From Cololabis saira (lineage: Eukaryota > Chordata > Actinopteri > Beloniformes > Belonidae): DNA of 64,000 nucleotides. The notes beneath the pieces are model-generated. The model searched no databases, had not been told where the DNA came from, and saw only the letters and a list, made by a program, of their open reading frames with translations. Every line of letters begins with the position of its first letter. Position 1 is the first letter of the stretch. The translations under genes were made by a program, and so were the position numbers. The stretch is from NCBI RefSeq assembly GCF_033807715.1, contig NC_084596.1, forward strand, positions 28,842,879 to 28,906,878, in the 5' to 3' direction. Positions 1 through 11,644 of the stretch are shown piece by piece.

Positions 1-308
1 CCTAATTCCATACACAATGCCACTGCGCCCGGTATCTTGAGCTGTCGTGTAGAAAAACGCTCTGGGGAGGCTGATCTGGCAGCTGGTCAACAGGCCCGAG
101 GTGATAGCAGGATTCAGGTGAGCGCCGCTAACGTGACCTATGCACTGGGCCAAAGTGGCAACAGCCTAACCAAACGCAAATGCCACTTTTATCTCTTGGT
201 CAGGGTAAGATTTATTTTGGGCCCCTATTGCAGCAGGGAGTCCAACAAACACAAAGATGATCATTCCCAGACATTCAGCCAAAACGTCCACCTTTTAATC
301 TCTGACAT
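1..308 (-). pseudogene. aquaporin-1-like exon 1, pseudogene, cut by window edge
   Basis: Reading the minus strand from the ATG at 308-306, the sequence follows exon 1 of an aquaporin 1: MSEIK start, then LAECLGM, a PDQEIKVAFAFG stretch, [17 protein letters not shown] with the first NPA box, SCQISL and GIVYGIR at the window edge. Two lesions are visible. One base is missing between the first ten or so codons and LAECLGM, which shifts frame. A TAG stop follows AFAFG, where the intact paralog at 9.8 kb has a leucine. The usual FWRAV segment is also degraded. Later exons would lie left of the window. It sits downstream of, and in the same orientation as, the intact aqp1 gene, as expected for the teleost aqp1aa-aqp1ab tandem pair. 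The SYPDQ-type loop suggests the aqp1ab member, but that assignment is inference. Assembly error is the main alternative. Confidence 0.88.
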
Positions 309-523
309 GGCGGCTCAGATAATGTCACGAACAGATTTCATGTGGCATTTTCAGTTTCCGTATGTTCAAGCACAGAAATTCAGTTGCACCAGTAGCCAAC
401 TGGGGTCAACATGAGTAACATTTGCCAGGACTCCTAAGGCGTGTGACTTTAATGAATCAGACCTGATCAGAAACAGCTGAGACATTTGTACTTCAACCAC
501 TGAGGACGACCTCTTCATTTCCC

Positions 524-570
524 GCTCTGCCTCCAGCTAAACTGGAAAGCAGTTTAGCTGGAGGCAGAGC
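524..570. repeat. perfect 21-bp inverted repeat (hairpin)
   Basis: The arms 524-544 and 550-570 are exact reverse complements separated by a five-base loop (gaaag). It lies about 215 bp upstream of the start of the aqp1 pseudogene. I see no terminal motif or target duplication that assigns it to a transposon. Confidence 0.85.
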
Positions 571-600
571 TTCTCTTACTGTTGATTAAAGCTTATTTGA

Positions 601-3600
601 ATTATCAACAAACCCTCACTGTGAACTTTTAATCAAATAGTTTAGGACGAGTTTAAATTGTGTATTACATTAAGTTAGTATTTTGGAACTGAAAGGAAGA
701 CGGTTTTAATCCATCAGAAAGAAATAACACGTGCAGTAGGCAACGTGGTGCAATCAAAATTTTATTTATGCTTGAGATCATCGTAAATGAGCCTTGTCAT
801 TACTTCTGTTACATTAAACTTGGAATATGTGGGTACTGGGTGCCTGATGGATAATGTAATGCATTTGTCAATAATCCAGCTTTATTCCAACCACATGTTT
901 AAGATGTGTGACGGACACCCTCAACACAAATCGTTTCCCTGTCGTGCACTCCACTTATTCTGTCATGTAGAGCTGAGTCCAATGAAGTTGCGTATAACTA
1001 CTGTATGGTTCCGTGAGTCCCTGGATGATGAAATGATGATGGCTAAGGAGGGGACGAAACAGAACGTGAGTCACTTACCACAGTACTTTAAGTGGATGCT
1101 TGAACGTACGATGAGTAAAACAGACTTGTTCTATTTCTCTATGTAAAATAACTTTTGGAGGGGGGGGGGTCATGCTGCTTCACATCTTCTTCCTTGGAGG
1201 GAGAATAATGCTGATCCACGTAGACCGAGTTTCCACAACAACCAGGAGTTCCAGATTGCTGACCAAGCTATACTAACTGTGAAGCAGCACATTTAGAGGG
1301 TTTGTGTGTGAAAGTGTGTTTGAGGGCATGAAGTTGCCGACATAAACATGCCCTCAGTTCAGTCTACTGCCGTTTAATAGGAAGCCAAACAAACATCACC
1401 TTCCTGTGGCCATCCTTTCTCTCTCAACTGCAGTTTAGTCAGAAGTTGGTAAAAACGTCTTGACGTCTTTAATTTCATCCTTGCACTTGAACGCAGCAGA
1501 ATAAAGCTTAAAAAGCATCACATTTGTTTCTGGCAACACAGTCCAGCAATCATGGCATCACTTGCACTTTTTCTCCATGCTGCTTAAATACGGTTTCTCT
1601 GTGAATTTCTTCTCGCAGTCAGACTAAATAATTTTGCTGACATCAGCATATTTAACATAACATGATGAAAATGTTGAAGTTTGACAAAAAAAAAACATTT
1701 GCATCAAAGAAAGAAATGAGGCCTTGATTCGAAGGCTACGATATGTATTACATCAAAGAAGAAGAATGGAAATATGTATACATAATAAAGTAAATGAAGC
1801 AAATGTCATGTAAGGGGGGAGAACAAAGGTTTGTACCCCTGTGTGATAACTGTCAGAGTGGCAAATTGCCAACCATATCTTAGTTTCTTAGATAAAAATT
1901 TCTCTCTCTGTCTTTGGCACACAAATACATCATCGGAAATGTTCCTCCAGTACTTTCTAGCATTTCATAATGCCTGCTGGAGGCACAGGAGGTGGAGGCT
2001 CCTTGAAGGTGAGGATGTCAGAACCCGAAAGCAAATGTCATCTCTCTGCATGTAGAGCACATTCACATAATTATTTATTCTGTGTGAGTTGGCTGAATTT
2101 AAGCTTGACAATTAACACACAGGCCACACAAATATGAGATTTTCTCATCTCAAAACAATCATTCCACTCACACTCAACCTTTGGCTTTGATTAGGTTTAT
2201 CTTTTATCAGAGGGAAGATTATTCAGCTTGATGAAGAACAATAACATATTACAGCTGTGGGGGAATTATTTATCTGGATGTGACATTTGTAAGCAGTGTT
2301 CAGGCTTTCCACCTTTCAATTTAAGAGATGCACTATTGATTAAGCAGTAAATAGGAGTTTTGAAAGAGCATTGAAATCCTTTTTTTTTCCTCCCCAAAAA
2401 ACTAAACAAAACCAGAGTCTCTTCACGTCAGCATCAATTTGCAGATTGGTCTTTTAAATTACAAGTGAAAATCAGCCCAGTCAATGGATCTGTCACTTTC
2501 ATCCCCTTACCTGAATAGCTTTTAATTAAAAGTGAACCGTTCTCCCATTGTCTCCGTCATTGTGGCATGTGACTGGCAGTAAGGTATCTGGATTGCAGGC
2601 AAACATGGATGCCGTGTAGTTTGACCACTAAACCTTCACTGACCTCCAAATTTTAGTTGCTTCCTTTATGCTCCTTGACTCAATTCAATTAATCGAGGAT
2701 TGTGAAAGCTCCGTCAAACTATGTTGAATTTGAGAACATTTATTAATTTCCTATGAACATGTGAACTTTTGACCTTTTTGTTAATTAGTTTTGTCTTTAA
2801 CCCAACCACTAAAGGGTCACAAGCCGTGTGTTCTCGTGGTGTTGAACCCAAGTCCGGATAAACGCATCCGTCATAAAACCTATGCCCAATCAAAACACAA
2901 TGATCCTCTGTGTTTTTTTTTTAACATACCAATGAATAATGGTGCAAAATAATAACACAATAAAATGAAAATCCTCTGGTTAAAATGCTTATCAGATGCT
3001 GTCGCAGCTTATTTGATCTTGTACCAGAGCGAGCAGCTCGTCATATGCAAGACCCACCACTCACCCATGAAGTTTACACCCCCAGACTTTCAGTCATAAA
3101 TCTGAAACAAATTCACATCAGCCACAAATCTAGTTTTCCAGAGGCATGGACACTATCAACATTTAAAAACACTTAACCTATCTAATGTTTGATCATGCAG
3201 AATCTGAACTCAGTCAAGTATATAATCAATGAATGCTGGTCTGTTAAGCAGAGTGAAAATGTACTTACAGTTTCAAATGTTTGGTATTTTAGGTGCTTGT
3301 AATAGATGAAAATATAATACAATACTAAGTGAATATAAAAAATATGCCACGTGGTGATGTTTTTGTTTTTCAATGAATCCATCGGCAGAAGGAAATCCAG
3401 AATCTGGGTAAAAATCTGAGTTGAGTCCTGACATTACAACCCTGGTTACAGTTCTGTTGAGGAAAAGAGCACTGTGCTTCCGTGGTTTCCCCTAAATAAG
3501 ACTCCTGATCACATATCACCAAGCCATTGCATAGTTCCCATCACATTTTTCGTAGAAAGATTCACGGTCTGTTACCACTCATGATGACATCAATTATTGT

Positions 3601-3775
3601 TGTAAGAGACAACACAGAGATGGATTAATCAATAAAATTGTTACAAACCTTGTACACTAATTGTGAGAATGTATCTGATTAGCAGGAATTTAAATACTTT
3701 TAAATTACCTATATTAACAAAAAAAATCATATTTTATTTATACACTTCCCACAAATCAGAGAAGAGTTAAAACAG
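601..3775. other. AT-rich intergenic DNA, nothing assignable
   Basis: No open frame here resembles a known family. It contains a short G10 run near 1160 and A/T homopolymers. A 63-codon plus-strand frame at 2985-3176 has unbiased composition and no recognised domain. Confidence 0.5.
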
Positions 3776-4530
3776 GGGTCAGCAACCCAAAATGTTGAAA
3801 GAGCCATATTGGACCAAAAACACAAAAAACAAATATGTCTGGAGCCGCAAAAAATGTAAAGTCTTGTATAAGCCTTAGAATGAAGGCAACACATGCTGCA
3901 TGTATCTATATTAGTTATAACTGGGGGAAGATTTTTTTTTCATTATGCACTTCGAGAAAAAAGTCGAAATGTCGAGAAAAAAGTCAAGATTTCGAGAAAA
4001 AAGTCGAAATGTCAAGATTAATGTTGAAGTACAATCTTGAGAAAAAAGTCAAAATGTCGAGGAACTAGTCAAAAGTTCGTGAAAAAAGTCGAAATGTTGA
4101 GAAAAAAGTCAAAATTTCAAGAAAAAAGTTGAAATGTTGAGATTAATGTTGAAGTACAATCTCGAGAAAAAAGTTGAGAAAAAAGTTGAAATGTTGAAAA
4201 AAAAGTCGAAATGTCGAGAAAAAAGTTGAAATATCGAGATTAAAAAGGAAAGGAAAAAGGAAGAAAAAAAGAGAAAAAAAGGAAAAAAAGAAGAAAAAGA
4301 AAAAAAGAGAAAAAGGAAAAAAAGAGAAAAAAAGGAAAAAAGAAGAAAAAAAGGAAAAAAAAGAAGAAAAAGAAAAAAAGAGAAAAAAGGAAAAAAGAGA
4401 AAAAAAGAAAAAAGAAGAAAAAAAGGAAAAAAATACAAAAAAAGAAGAAAAAAAGGATAAAAAAGGTCAAACATTTTTGAAAAAGCTCCTTTCTAAAGCA
4501 CTTTCTAGAAAATGGGTTGCCACAACGATG
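3776..4530. mobile_element. hAT-like end with decayed simple-repeat interior
   Basis: The left part (aggggtcagcaacccaaaa, then agagccatattggacc) resembles the terminal region of hAT-type elements that begin near GGGTCNGCAACC. The interior is a minisatellite of gagaaaaaagtcgaaatgtc-like units (about 3950-4250), followed by a pure A/G tract (4250-4460). A degraded right end may be the gctccttt...gggttgcc stretch near 4485-4522. No target duplication could be identified, so the outer limits are approximate. Confidence 0.4.
4250..4462. repeat. polypurine (A/G) low-complexity tract
   Basis: The plus strand is almost entirely A and G, in gaaaaaaagg-like units. The phenylalanine-rich frames on the minus strand are products of this composition and are not genes. 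Confidence 0.9.
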
Positions 4531-5851
4531 CAAACATTCAAAGATGTCATAAATAGTACCTTAAGTTTCAAATAAATTGGGCTCCTGGAAAACAAGGTAT
4601 TTCGGGGATGATGTCAAGCTGGATTGCAGGGGCATACATAAAATGGCTTACCAAGATGACATTCACAAATGCCACCCCGATTCCTGCTTGCTCTATGATT
4701 TCATTGGAATCATGAGACTAGCTGCTTGCCTCAAGCAGATGGATGAAGCAGGAGAGAGAGCCAGGAGAGACAAACAAGGGAGAAATAGTGAATAGGAAGG
4801 GCAGTCAGTGGACATACAGCTTCACCAAAAAGCAAGCACAAACAATAAGAAAAGGAGACCGCTCCTTTCTTGTTGTTTCCTGGAAAGTGGGAGGCATCAC
4901 GGACAGGGCATCGGAAAGGACTGAAATTAAGCAGCACAGAATGGAGCATCATAAAATGAAACACTTTCCCTAATCATTTCTGAATGCTAACTGAACTTGG
5001 ATATTCTCCTTTGTCTCCCTTTTCCTCAACAGTGGTTAAACTCAATAACTGCACAATCTAGCGTGCAAAAAAAAAAAAAAGAAGTACATAGGATCTGTGC
5101 TGAACAGTGTACCTTAGTGTATATACTTTGGTGCAAGGGGCCACTATAGCTGAAGCCGTCACACTTGTTGCATCACAGGTTTTGAAAGTGGCCATAGAGA
5201 CAAGGAAGCGACAGGCTACATGGGTTTTTACAAGCCTGTAAGCATCCAGCCTGAGGAAGTCTGGGAAAACAGCCAGACATACATGAAAGAGCAAATATGC
5301 AGAGCTGTCCTACCATGGAGCACCCCTCTTGTTTTGTTTTTAATCTGGAGACTACAAAGGGTTTTTCTAACCATAGATTTCCATGTTTCATTCTCCCACT
5401 TCTCTTAGGAAAGGGGCATACTGTAGGTCCTTTCTCTACTGGCAAAGTTACTTAAAACTCTGTAGGGTGCAGTGGGAAAGTGCACATGATTGTTGGTTTT
5501 CAATGCTTCAGCTCCAATTGGCACAGATACCACCCAGGTGCACATGATCATTTTCAACAAGGGTGTTGCACTCGGGCTTCAAAAGGGGGAGCAGTTAACT
5601 TTTTTGTTATAGAAACGCGTGTGTACCAGATATAAAGCTTCTCATGGAGGCTCCATCAGGAAGAAAAACAACCAAACAAAAGAGATGAAATAAATCAATT
5701 TTGAGTGGCCTGCAGTACAGCTGGTGCCGGCTGACTTCTATCCATCTAAAAAAAAAAAATGTGAATGTGCATGTGGGTTTTCGGCAGGTGCCCTCCAGGC
5801 AGTCAAACAACATGTATGTTAGGTTCATTGATTATAATCAATTAGCTATAT
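4531..5851. other. intergenic DNA, nothing assignable
   Basis: Mixed-composition sequence with short A runs near 5067 and 5750. No coding region, TIR or SINE promoter box was recognised. Confidence 0.45.
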
Positions 5852-5859
5852 GTGTGAGT

Positions 5860-6833
5860 TAGGGCTGCACGATTAATCGTTAAAAAATCGCGATCTCAAT
5901 TCATGCTTGAACGCAATCTCATTTCCAAATGACGACGATTTAAAAAAAAAAAAAAAAAATTATTATTTATTTTATTTTATTTTTTATTTTTTTTAAAGAT
6001 GGCTGCATAAAAAAAGGACTAGGCCTATGTTCTAGGTTGTTGTAGTCCTGTCATGGTCAACTATCATGTTGTCATGTTTGTTATATTTTGTTAATGATTG
6101 TGGATTACATTTGGAGAAACATCTACCTTTCTCATCACCTGACACATATTGCACATAAATATTGTTAAAATTGTTATTGTTAAAATTATTTAAAGACAAG
6201 AGAGATGTTTATTGTTTTTATGTTCAATGTCAGCTGTTACAGCAAAAAGCAGCCAGAGGAATAATTTGTTCCCTCAGAACTACAGGATCTGTTACAAGTC
6301 CCCTTTCTGAAAGGGTGTTCAACTCAGGGAGGAACAAATATTGTTAAATTGTTATTATTGTTTAAATTATTTAAAGACAAGAGAGATGTTTATTGTTTTT
6401 ATGTTCAATGTCAGCTGTTACAAAGTTGATGCCAGTCTTTTATCAGGCACCATCATATTTTTTGTAACGTTTACCTTTTGTATCGGCAGCTTCTTAATAG
6501 CAGCAAAAGGCAATGGGGGGTTCATCCCAGCCAGAGGAATAATTTGTTGCCTCAGAACTACAGGATCTGTTACAAGTCCCCTTTCTGAAAGGGTGTTCAA
6601 CTCAGGGAGGAACAAATATTGTTCAAAATTGTTATTATTGTTTAAATTATTCAAAGGTTTGTGTAAAGAAGACAAGAGATGTTTATTGTTATTATATTTT
6701 TGTTCAGCTGTTGCAAAGTTAAAGTAATAAGTGCAATACATTTTATATTGGAAAAAAATCGTGAGAGAATCGTGATCTCAATTCTAAGCAAAAAAATTGT
6801 GATTCTCATTTTGTCCAGAATCGTGCAGCCCTA
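5860..6833. mobile_element. hAT DNA transposon, non-autonomous, with 8-bp target duplication
   Basis: The ends are inverted repeats: tagggctgcacgatt at 5860 and its complement ending gcagcccta at 6833. They are flanked by a perfect 8-bp direct repeat, gtgtgagt, at 5852-5859 and 6834-6841, the hallmark of hAT insertion. Subterminal sequence is rich in aatcg/cgatt motifs. Inside, a block of roughly 90 bp occurs twice (about 6250-6345 and 6530-6625). It encodes TGSVTSPLSERVFNSG, which matches the conserved C-terminal dimerisation motif of hAT transposases (usually near SxPSERVFS). The element is too short for a full transposase, so it is an internally deleted and rearranged derivative. Confidence 0.9.
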
Positions 6834-6841
6834 GTGTGAGT

Positions 6842-7640
6842 AGTATTCTCCTTGCTCTGCTTGGCCCTGTGATGGCCTGAGGTCTATAGTGTCCAGGGTG
6901 TAACTCACATCTTGCCCATAACCGCAGGAATAAGCTCCAGGAATCCACAGTTCTGATTCGAAACATTAATTAATCAGATTTTTTTTTTAATTAAACACTC
7001 CTGGTTATATTAATTTCTTTTTTTTGGTGTCTGTAGTATTAACAACACTATCACAAGAGTGCTATAATTTTTTTCCTAAACAATGATTTGATTAATTTTA
7101 CAACATCAGATACCATTATTAACTCAATTTTATCTTTCCATGTTCGTGTAAAAAACAATCAATTGCTTTGTGTGGGATAATAACTTAGATAATTGGACGT
7201 CTCTGACCAGCCTTTCTCCCTTCCCTAGATGAGGACGACTGGAGGCCAATGCTTTCTCCTTTTAAGCAACATGCCAGCCTTATTTTTTAGTCATGGACTG
7301 TGGAACACTGACCTATCTACTCTGATTTCCCATGAGATCAATCAATAATAAGGTTACAAGCGGCCCAAACCGTAGGTGTCTGAAATGTACTTGCAAATAG
7401 ATTAGGGAATTCACAAAACTTAAGAGCAACAAATGTGGGGTTTGCGTCATTAATTTGAGTATAATTGTGTACATGTTGTGAGTATAATATTCTAAATTTC
7501 TGTAACTGTATGTGTCTTTAACAATTCACACAGTGAATTGTGTTTGTAAATGTTGATTAACTTTCTTCCATGTATTGAATCTTGGAGGATGAAACTTAGT
7601 GACATGGTTAGTTTAAAATAGTCTTAATAAGAGTAAACAA
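6842..7640. other. AT-rich intergenic DNA downstream of aqp1
   Basis: No gene or element was recognised between the hAT right flank and the probable 3' end of the aquaporin transcript. Confidence 0.45.
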
Positions 7641-7653
7641 AAAAAGAGTAGCT

Positions 7654-7677
7654 TTTATTCCCACCAAGTGTTTTATT
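7654..7677 (-). terminator. candidate aqp1 polyadenylation signals
   Basis: Two AATAAA hexamers read on the minus strand at 7677-7672 and 7659-7654, about 390 nt after the aquaporin stop codon. A T-rich stretch follows on the transcript side. There is no transcript support, so the true cleavage site is inferred. Confidence 0.4.
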
Positions 7678-8064
7678 TTACATAAAAAAGTGAAAGGACA
7701 TATGAGTGCACACACAATACATTCGTCATCAGAAACAGGAAGTGATACCGGTACATACAAATATACAACAAAAAAAAGAGGCTCAACACAGAATACTGAT
7801 ATGGAAAAAAAAACAAACTGCACTGCTCTGTCAAGAAATTTGACTCCAAATTGCAGTTTGATTTTTTTTTTTTCTTTTGAAGTTTGTGCTGGATCAATAA
7901 AAGGAGTGAATTAGAAAGTCACACTAGCTCACGCGTAGACAACAATTCTCCTTGACATTTCAAAACAACATGAAATTACACAAATCCTACTAAATTCAAA
8001 AGCTTTTTTTTTTTTCTTAACCAGTATTGACATTTACATTGATAAGAAGTGTCTTTATCCACAA

Positions 8065-9883
8065 CTATTTTGAAGTCATCTCCACATTGGTAGCATCGTT
8101 TCCTCCATTGACATCATAGTCCCCCACTGGGCCACTGACCAGGACTTTCATTCGCTCAGGGAAGTCGTCAAATTTCGGAGACAGCAGGAAATCGTACACA
8201 AGAGCTGCTGCCACACCACCACACATGGGACCCACCCAGTACACCTACAATAGATCATTTTGATTGGTCACTGCAGTTCAGGAGCAACAGGAATTAAACA
8301 AACAAAAAGCGTATGTGCTATGAAAATCTCTTGTGGAATAATTACTAATAACTGATTGACTTTGGCAGGTTGATTGGTACCTAACTGAGTTCTCTTTTTA
8401 GTAGTTTTCAAATCATTTAAACCTGACATATAACATGCAAACAGAGCAACGTGAGGAATGGGTAAAGTCCTTGTGTGCTTTCTTGTCTGACTTACCCAGT
8501 GGTCTGTGAAATTATTCAGGATCAAAGCTGGACCGAACGATCGGGCAGGATTGATGCCACAACCTGTGTAGCTGATCTGTAATCACCAACAAAGAGAGCA
8601 TAAGAGAGTATGTTCAGCTACTTGGTGTGGTGGTAGAATAAAGTCCATGAAATGTATTCACTTTGAGAGTTTTGTCACGTGTACTGTGGGTTCACAACAC
8701 TGAAATACACTTTACCTAACCTCAAGTAAACATTGCACTGTTTTGGGGATGATTTGTAAGGTAAAACTTACAGCTGTCAAGTGTCCCAGGCAGACCGAAA
8801 GGCCAATGGCCAAGGGTGCTGAGCCGGTGACATCACGCCTCCTTTTATCAGTGACTGCAATGACACACAGCACTAACTGGAAGGTAGCCAGAAGTTCAAT
8901 CCCCACGCCTTGGCTGGGAGTGACATTGCTCAGCTGTGAGAGTAGGGGAGAATTGAAAAACAACAACTCTGTCAGTCTTCGTCACTTAACTGGATAGTTT
9001 CCCATCACTGCCACTTCTCATTTAGCATTCACTGGCATTGCCCCACATTTCTGATGGAATTATGGCAAAACAGTCCAAGTTCCACACTGGTCATTCACTT
9101 AGGAGTTATCAGGGGTTGGCAGTGTCTTCCTGTATGCTAAGAAGATACTTCTGGTTACTTATTACAGATAGGTCACTTTTTTTTTGGCCTTTGTAAAACC
9201 TAAACAACTGACAAGAAATACATAAATGCTGATGATTCATAAATTAGCAATAAGAAAAAAACAGACTGTCCAAAGAACATGTTAATTGTGCCAACTCAGC
9301 TTTTACAGGCAAATAAAAGGTTTTTTTGTTGTTTTTTTTTTTTTACTGCAAGTAATTTGCAAGTAATTTTGCAACTAATTTGATATACATGTTGCAGCTT
9401 CATATCACAATGCATCACATCTGCAAATATTATATGATTTTATCTAAAATACCTGAATTTTCGTCACACAGTATTACCACAGGTTATGCCAAGAATAGTA
9501 AAATGAAAAGTTTTACTCACAGAGTTGAGGCCCAGTGCATCAGTGGAATTTGGACGTACTCCATACACTATGCCACTGGCCAAAGCTGAGCCCAGCATCT
9601 GAGCCACAATGTACATGACTGCCTTGAACATACTGATTTGGCAGCTGGCAAGCATCCCAAGGGTAACGGCTGGATTTAGATGGGCTCCACTGATGTGGCC
9701 TAAACTTTGGGCCAGTGTGGCAATAGCTAGTCCAAAGGTCAGTGACACCTTCACCTCCTGGTCTGGTTTGTCATTATTAGGATTCCCTATTGCTGCAGAG
9801 ATGCTGAGAAAAATGAAAAGGGTCATGCCCACTAGTTCGGCCAGAACGGCCCTCCAGAAGTCCTTGCTCTTGAACTCTCTCAT
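8065..9883 (-). CDS. aqp1aa: aquaporin-1 (aqp1aa type), water channel, four exons
   Basis: The exons on the minus strand are 9883-9521, 8933-8772, 8576-8496 and 8244-8065 (stop TAG at 8067-8065). They encode 121+54+27+59 = 261 residues, the usual length for teleost Aqp1. All introns are GT-AG and phase 0 (587, 195 and 251 bp). The protein is a six-helix integral membrane channel. NPA boxes lie at residues 70-72 and 184-186. The aromatic/arginine filter is F50, H172, C181 and R187, the signature of a strict water-selective aquaporin, and C181 matches the mercury-sensitive cysteine of mammalian AQP1. The C-terminus ends in VEMTSK, typical of aqp1aa rather than the divergent aqp1ab tail. The family forms plasma-membrane tetramers carrying osmotic water flow. 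A degraded second copy lies downstream at 308-1. No lesions are seen, so the gene looks functional. Confidence 0.97.
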
Positions 9884-10006
9884 GATGGTTTCTGTGTGGC
9901 TGTCTGGCTGTCAGTTTGAGCTGGTCCTCTGCAAAGTGTGTACTCATAAACAACACCAAAAGGCTGCATATATAAGGCCTCTGCTGATAATGGTCAGTGG
10001 GCGGGC
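9884..10006 (-). promoter_or_regulatory. aqp1 core promoter and 5' UTR
   Basis: Upstream of the ATG, the minus strand carries a TATA element (cttatatatgc) at about 9976-9966, 85-90 bp before the start codon. This predicts a transcription start near 9940 and a short 5' UTR. Just beyond it are a GATA-type motif (ttatca) near 9989-9984 and a GC box (cccgccc) at 10005-9999. Spacing and order fit a TATA-driven promoter, but activity is inferred. Confidence 0.65.
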
Positions 10007-10285
10007 TTTGAAAAACTGAAAGGGTCACACTGAATTAATGAGAAATCCAAAAGACTGGTCTCCCACATCCCTCCCTCTGCTTCCTCACACTCCCTCCACC
10101 TCCTCCTTTCTCTGTTCTTCAGCCTGCTCCCACCACCTCCCTGTGCAAAATTTTCTCTGGTCTTTGGACTTTTGTGCACAACAACGCTGGGTCTTTAAAT
10201 AGCTGCATCCAAAGGTAAACTTCCCTCTCAAACAAGCATGTACGGTTTTACAGCAGAACCTCCTACACGGAATTCTTACTCAGAA

Positions 10286-10616
10286 TATGTTTCATCATAA
10301 AGATTCAAAAACAATTTGGAAAAACCGAGTCACTCAAGAAGTTAGAAAAATTAAAAGGCCTTTATTAAATCATGGCTTAGAAAAAGTTAAAATGCCTAGA
10401 AAAAGGAGAACAAGTTATTATAGAAAAAGTTATTTTAACTTTTTCTAAGCCATGATTTAATAAAGGCCTTTTAATTTTTCTAACTTCTTGAGTGCCTCGG
10501 TTTTTCCAAATTGTTTTTGAATCTTTTGGATCCCCATGCCGAAGAGCACCTGAAGTATACTTTTCTTACACCCAGCAGCACTCCATGCGTTTGTAGTTGC
10601 CTTATGTTTCATCATA
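10286..10616. mobile_element. foldback insertion with 14-bp target-site duplication
   Basis: A 303-bp insertion (10300-10602) is bounded by an exact 14-bp direct repeat, tatgtttcatcata, at 10286-10299 and 10603-10616. Inside, two 94-bp arms (10300-10393 and 10432-10525) are inverted copies with a single mismatch around a 38-bp loop, followed by a 77-bp tail present only on the right. The asymmetric structure and long variable target duplication fit a truncated retroelement with an inverted partial copy, such as a Penelope-like element, better than a cut-and-paste MITE. The family assignment is tentative. Confidence 0.75.
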
Positions 10617-11644
10617 CTTTAATTGTAACACCATTTAGGCCCATTTACATTGTGATTTAGCTGTAAAATTACAGCCCTGCATAATAGTGTCCTTTACTCC
10701 TGAGGACTCTATGGATCACTAACAGCACATAAGGTAGAGCCAGAGAGACGTCAGACAACTCCCAACCAGTCATTTTAGGTCTAATCCATCCCTTCACAGG
10801 CGTTTCAGTCAAAACCACGCAATGGCATCTCACATGCCAGGTCATAAGACCCGATACACCGAAAAGAAAATAATTCACTTATTATCATTGTGTCACTGTA
10901 AAAAACAAGGATGCTACTTGGAATTTCAAAGTGAATATTGGACTAAACTGAAAGCTGCAACTTTTTAAATGAACAAGATGTTACCTAAACAGAGATAAAA
11001 ATATGTTGCATGTAACAATAGACCACAAAAACAACAGATATATTTTCTGAATGCCTTAAAACAGGTCAAAGCAGTTAGCAGTAGTAAGGAAGGCTAAAAT
11101 CTATGTCATTATTTAAAGCACTCTTGGAGAAAAAGTGAAACATTAACTCTGTGAAATGACCTACCTATTACAGCTGCTTCCCAAATACTGGCGGAGCACC
11201 AGGTCTTTGCTACTTCTTGGTTGGAGACATTTAATTTTCAAATGCTATCAATTTCTGTAACCCACACAATTTAGTGTGAATAACAACCCCACAGGCCTTT
11301 AAAAGTAGTCCCCTGTTTCTGGGGGATTTATTTTACATGTCAATGTCAATTATCTTTTCATTTTCCCAAACAATTACAAGTATCCCTGACTGACAAAAAT
11401 CCAAAGAGACATGGTCTAAATAAAGGCAATTTGAGGTTCTTGTAATAATCTGTGACTCAGTTAATATGATTAGTTCACTATCTAGATCCTTTCCTATTCT
11501 CAGGTGAATGTCCTTAATTTCTCAGCTTAACAGCTTTTTTTCTGGTTAACTCATGAAAACCTTCAGTTCATTTTTTTCTTTCTTCTTGAGAAGTTAAAAT
11601 ACATCAAGTTTTCATTCATCATAGGTGTCACAATATCTCTGCAG

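Noticed and set aside
37..414. Plus-strand 125-codon frame over the left edge
   Set aside because: It is the antisense shadow of the aqp1 pseudogene exon; the minus-strand reading has the clear family motifs.
2985..3176. 63-codon frame with protein-like composition
   Set aside because: Could be a LINE C-terminal scrap, but I could not match any landmark, so it is not called.
4109..4533. Two phenylalanine-rich minus-strand frames
   Set aside because: Products of the polypurine tract; no domain and extreme composition.
9609..10019. Plus-strand frame opposite aqp1 exon 1
   Set aside because: Antisense shadow of the aquaporin coding exon and its promoter.
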